Source of the DNA: Syntrophomonas sp. UBA4807 | GTDB lineage: Bacteria > Bacillota > Syntrophomonadia > Syntrophomonadales > Syntrophomonadaceae | Direction of reading: 5' to 3' | Assembly (NCBI GenBank): GCA_002402575.1 | Contig: DHGD01000135.1 | Location: 1-10,783, forward strand | Length of the DNA stretch: 10,783 nt | In this document: positions 6,899-10,783 of the stretch, in pieces | How positions within the stretch are numbered: position 1 is the first letter of the stretch | Layout: each line of letters begins with the position of its first letter | Program-made: the position numbers and the translations under genes | The notes under the pieces: model-generated | The model's input: only the letters and a program-made list of their open reading frames with translations | What the model was told of the DNA's origin: nothing | Database searches by the model: none

Positions 6899-8187
6899 TG
6901 AAAATAAGAAGAATTAAGGCCGACGAACATGACCTGCAGCAATTTCTGGCTGCCGGGGCCGAAAATATGCTGGCTTATGAAGAACAGGTCAGAGCCATCG
7001 GCCAGGAGATAAAGGCCCGCGGCGATGAGGCCATATTCGAGTACACCCGCCGCTTCGACGGACCGGTGAATGAAACCAATATGCTGGTCACTGAGGCTGA
7101 ATTCGACAAGGCCTATGAAATGGTTGACGACGCCTATATTTATGCCATCCGTAATGCTATTGAAAATATTACCGCCTTTCATAACCGCCAGTTAAAGAAC
7201 TCCTGGATGGAACCTGATGAACGCGGCGTTATCCTGGGACAGTTGCACCGTCCCCTGGAACGGGTGGGGATTTATGTGCCTGGCGGGACTGCCGCCTACC
7301 CTTCTTCAGTGCTGATGAACGCCATCCCCGCACAGGTTGCCGGGGTGCCCCAAATCGCTATGGTTAGCCCTCCCGACAAACTGGGCAAAATTAATCCCTA
7401 TACCCTGGTAGCAGCCTATGAGCTAGGCCTGGAGGAAGTTTATAAAATGGGCGGAGCCCAGGCGATATTTGCCTTAGCCTGGGGAAGCGATAGAATAAGA
7501 AAAGTCGACCTCATCAGCGGCCCCGGAAATATCTATGTAACCCTAGCCAAAAAAATGGTATATGGGGATGTGAATATCGATATGCTGGCCGGGCCTAGTG
7601 AAATCTTAATAATCGCTGACGATAAGGCTGATCCGGTTTATGTGGCCGCTGACCTGATGTCTCAGGCCGAACACGATGTGCTTGCCCGGAGTATAATGGT
7701 GACCCCGGATGCAACCCTCCCGGATCGCGTCGAAGCAGAGTTGGGGCGGCAGGTGGCGAGCCTGTCACGCCATAATATGATTGTAGAGGCTCTGGAGAAC
7801 AACGGCGCTTTTATAACAACCAGAGACATGGAGGAAGCCTGTAAAGTGGCCAACCTGATCGCTCCGGAACACTTGGAACTGATGGTGGAAGCCCCTTTTG
7901 ACCTGTTAAGTAAAATTCATAACGCAGGGGCCATATTCATGGGCCAGTATACCCCTGAACCGGTGGGAGACTACTTTGCGGGACCGAACCACATCCTGCC
8001 TACCGGGGGGACGGCGCGTTTCTATTCACCAGTCACGGTCGATACCTTTACCAAGACCTCCAGTATCATCTACTATTCCCGCCAGGGGATCAAGGAAGAC
8101 GCCGACCATATAATAAAGCTGGCTACTGTAGAGGGATTGACCGCTCACGCCAATGCGGTGCGGGTAAGGAAAGGCAGTGATGGCTAA
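6898..8187 (+). CDS. hisD: Histidinol dehydrogenase
   Basis: HisD oxidises L-histidinol to L-histidine in two NAD-dependent steps at a zinc site. From the ATG at 6898 it has 429 residues, as expected. Zinc ligands are visible at Gln256 and His259 (SQAEHD), Asp358 (VGDYFAGPNH) and His417 (LTAHANAV). The catalytic pair Glu324-His325 sits in APEHLEL. Other family blocks are RVGIYVPGGTAAYPSSVLM, GGAQAIFALAWG, ISGPGNIYVTLAKK and MLAGPSEILI. An alternative TTG at 6895 would add one residue; the ATG is preferred, with AAAGGCGG (6881-6888) 9 nt upstream. The 3' end overlaps hisB by 8 nt. hisC, often the next gene in Firmicutes histidine operons, is not there. Confidence 0.98.
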   Translation: MKIRRIKADEHDLQQFLAAGAENMLAYEEQVRAIGQEIKARGDEAIFEYTRRFDGPVNETNMLVTEAEFDKAYEMVDDAYIYAIRNAIENITAFHNRQLKNSWMEPDERGVILGQLHRPLERVGIYVPGGTAAYPSSVLMNAIPAQVAGVPQIAMVSPPDKLGKINPYTLVAAYELGLEEVYKMGGAQAIFALAWGSDRIRKVDLISGPGNIYVTLAKKMVYGDVNIDMLAGPSEILIIADDKADPVYVAADLMSQAEHDVLARSIMVTPDATLPDRVEAELGRQVASLSRHNMIVEALENNGAFITTRDMEEACKVANLIAPEHLELMVEAPFDLLSKIHNAGAIFMGQYTPEPVGDYFAGPNHILPTGGTARFYSPVTVDTFTKTSSIIYYSRQGIKEDADHIIKLATVEGLTAHANAVRVRKGSDG

Positions 8188-8782
8188 TATGGAGAATATC
8201 AGGGCCGCCGAGTTATTACGCAAAACCAATGAAACAGAAATCCTGCTGCAGCTGGAACTGGATGGCAGCGGCAAGCATCAGGTGGATACGGAGATACCGT
8301 TTTTCAGCCATATGCTCACTCTGTTCGCGGCGCACAGTCTGTGCAACCTTAAGGTGGTATCCAGAGGGGACCTGGAAGTGGACGACCACCACTCCGTCGA
8401 GGATATGGGCATCTGTCTGGGCCAGGCCATCAGCCAGGCATTGGGGAGCAAACAGGGCATTAACCGTTACGGGGAAGCCACCGTGCCTATGGATGAGGCC
8501 CTGGTGCGTGTGGTTCTGGATCTGTCGGGCCGGGCCTGCCTGGTATACAATGTCAGCCTGGAACGCGATCAGATAGGAAATTTCGCCACTGAAAACGTAG
8601 CTGAATTCTTCCGTGCGGTAGCGAATCAGGGCGGCATAAATATACATATCGACCAACTGCGTGGCTCCAACAGCCACCATATAATTGAAGCGGTTTTCAA
8701 GGCTTTTGCTCGTGCCTTCAAGGCCGCCATAGCCCGCGAACCCCGTCTGGAAGGGGTTTGGTCGACCAAAGGCAAACTGTAA
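8180..8782 (+). CDS. hisB: Imidazoleglycerol-phosphate dehydratase (monofunctional)
   Basis: HisB dehydrates imidazole glycerol phosphate to imidazole acetol phosphate at a di-manganese site. The 200-residue protein is the dehydratase domain alone, without the HAD phosphatase half found in enterobacterial HisB. Metal-binding motifs are FFSHMLTLFAAHSL (His44, His52), DDHHSVED (His70, His71, Glu74) and SHHIIEAVFKA (His166, His167, Glu170). The ATG at 8180 follows AAGGAAAGG (8166-8174) and lies inside the end of hisD, giving an 8-nt overlap. GTG at 8177 and ATG at 8189 are in-frame alternatives. Because it has no phosphatase domain, histidinol phosphate must be hydrolysed by another enzyme, not identified in this window. 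Confidence 0.97.
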   Translation: MANMENIRAAELLRKTNETEILLQLELDGSGKHQVDTEIPFFSHMLTLFAAHSLCNLKVVSRGDLEVDDHHSVEDMGICLGQAISQALGSKQGINRYGEATVPMDEALVRVVLDLSGRACLVYNVSLERDQIGNFATENVAEFFRAVANQGGINIHIDQLRGSNSHHIIEAVFKAFARAFKAAIAREPRLEGVWSTKGKL

Positions 8783-8799
8783 TTTTATCTGTTGGCCAT

Positions 8800-8804
8800 A
8801 GGGG
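8800..8804 (+). promoter_or_regulatory. Ribosome binding site for the hisH TTG start
   Basis: AGGGG lies 8 nt before TTG at 8813. The ATG at 8805 is out of frame with hisH, and the upstream in-frame TTG at 8792 would add seven residues before the expected ILIIDYGMGN opening. The site therefore decides for a TTG start at 8813. Confidence 0.6.
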
Positions 8805-8812
8805 ATGAGACT

Positions 8813-9418
8813 TTGATATTAATTATCGATTATGGTATGGGCAATCTGGGCAGTGTTTACAACGCCCTCTGCAAACTGCAGCATGACTGCCAGATCAGCG
8901 GCGATCCCAACAAGGTAATCAAGGCTTCCCGGGTGATCCTGCCCGGGGTGGGGGCCTTTGAGGATGCCATGAAAAACCTGCGCGAAAAGGGGCTGGATGA
9001 TGCGGTAAGAGAGGTGGCTGCCCGGGATGTTCCGCTTCTGGGGATTTGTCTGGGAATGCAGCTGTTTTGTGATGAGAGCGAGGAAAACGGTTTGCATCAG
9101 GGCCTGAGCCTAGTGCCGGGCCGGGTCGCGCGCTTTCGGCTGCCGAACCGCTTCAAAGTGCCCCATATGGGGTGGAACGATATTCTGCCTGTTTTGGGCA
9201 GCCGATTGTTTGCCGGTGTGGCACCTTCGAGCTATTTTTATTTCGTGCATTCTTATCATGTCAATCTCGGAGATAACCAATGGGCCGGAGCCAGTTGCAA
9301 CTACGGCTATGATTTCGTATGCGCCTTGGAACACCGCAACCTCTTCGCGACTCAGTTCCATCCAGAAAAATCCGGGGAAGTGGGCTTAAAGGTGTTGAAT
9401 AATTTTGCCCGGTTGTAG
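8813..9418 (+). CDS. hisH: Imidazole glycerol phosphate synthase, glutaminase subunit
   Basis: HisH is the class I glutamine amidotransferase subunit that supplies ammonia to HisF, which makes imidazole glycerol phosphate and AICAR. From TTG 8813 it is 201 residues, typical of the family. It opens ILIIDYGMGNLGSV, carries the PGVGAFEDAM strand near the oxyanion region, and has the nucleophile Cys79 in GICLGMQL. The triad is completed by His183 and Glu185 in QFHPEKSG. HMGWND and YFVHSYH are further HisH signatures. It lies 30 nt after hisB and is followed by a 95-nt gap before hisA. The non-ATG start rests on the spaced AGGGG at 8800-8804; TTG 8792 is the alternative. Confidence 0.96.
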   Translation: MILIIDYGMGNLGSVYNALCKLQHDCQISGDPNKVIKASRVILPGVGAFEDAMKNLREKGLDDAVREVAARDVPLLGICLGMQLFCDESEENGLHQGLSLVPGRVARFRLPNRFKVPHMGWNDILPVLGSRLFAGVAPSSYFYFVHSYHVNLGDNQWAGASCNYGYDFVCALEHRNLFATQFHPEKSGEVGLKVLNNFARL

Positions 9419-9442
9419 CCGTAAGCCGCCAAGTCCGGGAAT

Positions 9443-9517
9443 ATGTCCGCTACGGACCAGAAATGCGGGAAACCGCTCATTTTTTATGTGATTGCCGACG
9501 GAGGTAAACCGATATGA
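9443..9517 (+). CDS. Possible 24-residue small ORF running into the hisA start
   Basis: An ATG at 9443 opens 24 codons (beginning MSATDQKCGK and ending ADGGKPI) and stops at TGA 9515-9517. The stop overlaps the hisA ATG at 9514 as ATGA, the same arrangement as purM-purN. It contains no histidine codon, so it is not a classic his attenuator leader peptide. The only upstream purine stretch, GGGA at 9437-9440, is just 2 nt from the ATG, which is poor spacing. No family is recognised. It may be chance; the coupling geometry is the only argument for it. Confidence 0.2.
   Translation: MSATDQKCGKPLIFYVIADGGKPI
9445..9457 (+). other. Short inverted repeat in the hisH-hisA gap
   Basis: GTCCG (9445-9449) and CGGAC (9453-9457) are perfect inverted copies around a 3-nt spacer. 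A further GTCCG at 9433-9437 could pair with the same CGGAC instead, so two mutually exclusive folds are possible. The stem is only 5 bp; function is uncertain. Confidence 0.3.
9461..9485 (+). terminator. Weak terminator-like hairpin with six Ts before hisA
   Basis: GCGG (9465-9468) pairs with CCGC (9473-9476) across a GAAA tetraloop. The flanking AAAT (9461-9464) can extend the stem by pairing with ATTT (9479-9482) across a 2-nt bulge (TC, 9477-9478). Six Ts run from 9480 to 9485. The core is only 4 GC pairs, and the lower stem uses part of the T-run, so termination would be partial at best. Since hisA and hisF follow directly with their own ribosome sites, this would act within the operon as an attenuator, or it may be an RNA-processing site, if it acts at all. 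Confidence 0.3.
9500..9505 (+). promoter_or_regulatory. Ribosome binding site of hisA
   Basis: GGAGGT lies 8 nt before the ATG at 9514 and 11 nt before the adjacent in-frame ATG at 9517. The spacing favours 9514, although the protein from 9517 (MIYPAIDL) looks equally natural. Confidence 0.75.
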
Positions 9518-10245
9518 TGATTTATCCGGCCATTGATTTGAAAGATGGCTGTTGTGTGCGTCTGATTGAAGGGCGGGCCGACCAGGAAACCGTGTACTCC
9601 AGCGATCCCCGGCAGGTGGCCCTGGATTTCCAGGCCGCCGGAGCCCGCTATCTGCATATAGTCGACCTGGACGGGGCTTTCGGCGGCCGGCCTGTCAACC
9701 GGGACGCCATTCGGGCCATCGCCGCGGCGGTGGATATACCAATCCAGGTGGGCGGCGGATTACGCACCGAAGAAGATGTGGAATATATATTGAATTTAGG
9801 GGCAGCGCGGGTGATTATAGGCACCAAAGCGGTGAGCAGCCCGGAATTTGTGCAAAGGCTCTTAGAGCGTTTCGGTGCGGAGCGTATCGTCCTGGGAGTC
9901 GATGCCCGGGATGGCAAGGTGGCGGTGCAGGGCTGGGTCAAGGTTTCCGATCTCGACGCGGTGAGATTCGGCCGGGAGATGTATGATCTAGGCATCCGCA
10001 CCGCGGTATATACCGATATCAGCCGCGACGGCAGGCTGCAAGGACCCAACCTGGAGGCCATAAATACCATGTTGCGGCAGACCGGGTTGAATATAATAGC
10101 TTCGGGAGGCGTTTCCAGCCCGGAGAACATCAAAGCTTTAAAGGCATTAAAGCTTCCGGGAATGGACGGAGCCATAGTGGGCAAGGCTTTATATGACGGC
10201 AAAATGAACCTCGGCCAGGCCCTGGCGGCCGCCGAGGAACAGTGA
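9514..10245 (+). CDS. hisA: ProFAR isomerase (HisA)
   Basis: HisA isomerises ProFAR to PRFAR by an Amadori rearrangement on a (beta-alpha)8 barrel. The 243 residues match the family. The general acid/base pair is visible as Asp9 in PAIDLKDG and Asp130 in LGVDARDG. Phosphate-binding loops are VGGGLR in the first half and ASGGVSS with AIVGKALY in the second. YTDISRDGRLQGPN (Asp168) is the HisA loop that helps separate it from HisF. Conserved VDLDGAFGG follows strand 2. It is 9 nt upstream of hisF. There is no sign of the PriA dual-substrate form beyond general similarity, and trpF status cannot be judged here. Start at 9514 or 9517 differs by one Met. Confidence 0.97.
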   Translation: MMIYPAIDLKDGCCVRLIEGRADQETVYSSDPRQVALDFQAAGARYLHIVDLDGAFGGRPVNRDAIRAIAAAVDIPIQVGGGLRTEEDVEYILNLGAARVIIGTKAVSSPEFVQRLLERFGAERIVLGVDARDGKVAVQGWVKVSDLDAVRFGREMYDLGIRTAVYTDISRDGRLQGPNLEAINTMLRQTGLNIIASGGVSSPENIKALKALKLPGMDGAIVGKALYDGKMNLGQALAAAEEQ

Positions 10246-10254
10246 GGGATAAAG

Positions 10255-10783
10255 ATGCTGGCCAAAAGGATTATCCCCTGCTTGGATGTTCATCAAGGCA
10301 GGGTGGTGAAAGGTATAAACTTTGTGGACCTGCGGGATGCCGGCGATCCGGTCAGCCTGGCCGCATACTATGACCGGGAGGGGGCTGACGAGCTGGTATT
10401 CCTGGATATCAGCGCTTCTCATGAACAGCGCAAAACTATGATCGAAGTGGTCAAAAACACCGCCCGCGAGGTTTTCATCCCCTTCGCCGTAGGCGGCGGC
10501 ATCGGCACTAGCGATGATATACGCTGCCTGCTCGCCGCAGGGGCTGACAAGGTTTCTGTGAACTCTGCAGCAGTCCGTGACCCCGGCCTGATCACCGACG
10601 GGGCGCGCCGCTTCGGCAGTCAGTGCATAGTGGTGGCCATTGATGCGCGTCGCCGCCAGGAGGGGGAAGGCTGGGAGGTTTTCATCAACGGCGGCAAAAT
10701 ACCAACCGGCCTAGATGCTCTGCAATGGGCCAGACGGGCGGAAACATTGGGGGCGGGAGAGATCCTTCTCACCAGCATGGACA
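10255..10783 (+). CDS. hisF: Imidazole glycerol phosphate synthase, cyclase subunit, 5' part (cut by the window end)
   Basis: HisF takes ammonia from HisH and splits PRFAR into imidazole glycerol phosphate and AICAR. The first 176 codons of an expected 250-255 are present, open to the window edge. The N-terminus [18 protein letters not shown] carries catalytic Asp11, and VVAIDARR carries Asp130, the second catalytic aspartate. [29 protein letters not shown] and [10 protein letters not shown] are standard HisF blocks. The visible part ends in [10 protein letters not shown], just before the phosphate-binding DG loop. GAGGGA (10244-10249) gives the ATG at 10255 a good site that overlaps the hisA stop. 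hisI/hisE would be expected beyond the window. Confidence 0.97.
   Translation, partial: MLAKRIIPCLDVHQGRVVKGINFVDLRDAGDPVSLAAYYDREGADELVFLDISASHEQRKTMIEVVKNTAREVFIPFAVGGGIGTSDDIRCLLAAGADKVSVNSAAVRDPGLITDGARRFGSQCIVVAIDARRRQEGEGWEVFINGGKIPTGLDALQWARRAETLGAGEILLTSMD

Noticed and set aside
1..10783. Mobile elements, CRISPR arrays, tRNA or phage genes
   Set aside because: No transposase or integrase motifs, direct-repeat arrays or cloverleaf-like sequences were seen; nearly all sequence is accounted for by biosynthetic genes.

Overview
The window is a dense, single-strand (+) biosynthetic gene cluster. It holds the distal half of a de novo purine operon (purM tail, purN, purH, purD), two genes of less certain role (a small membrane protein with TPR-like repeats and an HDIG-motif hydrolase), and then a histidine operon (hisZ, hisG, hisD, hisB, hisH, hisA and the first part of hisF). 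Apart from three gaps of about 100 nt, the genes overlap or lie within about 40 nt of each other, so most of the window probably lies on one or a few polycistronic transcripts. No mobile element, CRISPR array, tRNA, rRNA or gene decay was seen.

Organism: the sequence suggests a bacterium of the Firmicutes (Clostridia-like). The reasons are the purM-N-H-D order typical of Gram-positive pur operons, the short-form HisG paired with HisZ, a monofunctional HisB, strong purine-rich Shine-Dalgarno sites and frequent TTG starts (three of the complete genes). A syntrophomonad-like anaerobe would fit, but that is an impression from protein resemblance, not a computed assignment.

Layout: 1-3827 purine genes. 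purM overlaps purN by 4 nt, a 95-nt gap precedes purH, and a 101-nt gap precedes purD. The purD gap holds a promoter-like sequence and a 9-bp RNA hairpin. 3831-5035 holds the two connecting genes, both with TTG starts and tight spacing. 5054-10783 holds the histidine genes. hisG/hisD and hisD/hisB overlap. A 95-nt gap before hisA holds two hairpins, one followed by six Ts, and a possible 24-codon ORF that runs into the hisA start.

How the genes work together: PurN, PurD and PurM act in the steps from PRA to AIR, and PurH converts AICAR to IMP. HisZG condense ATP with PRPP; HisA, HisH and HisF carry the product to imidazole glycerol phosphate and release AICAR, which is the substrate of PurH. 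Linking the two sets of genes therefore joins a purine consumer to the enzyme that recycles its by-product. Two histidine steps have no recognisable gene here: the aminotransferase HisC, often found between hisD and hisB, and histidinol-phosphate phosphatase. They may lie outside the window.

This is mainly well-known housekeeping metabolism. The parts most worth a second look are the two connecting genes, the purD leader and the hisH-hisA gap.
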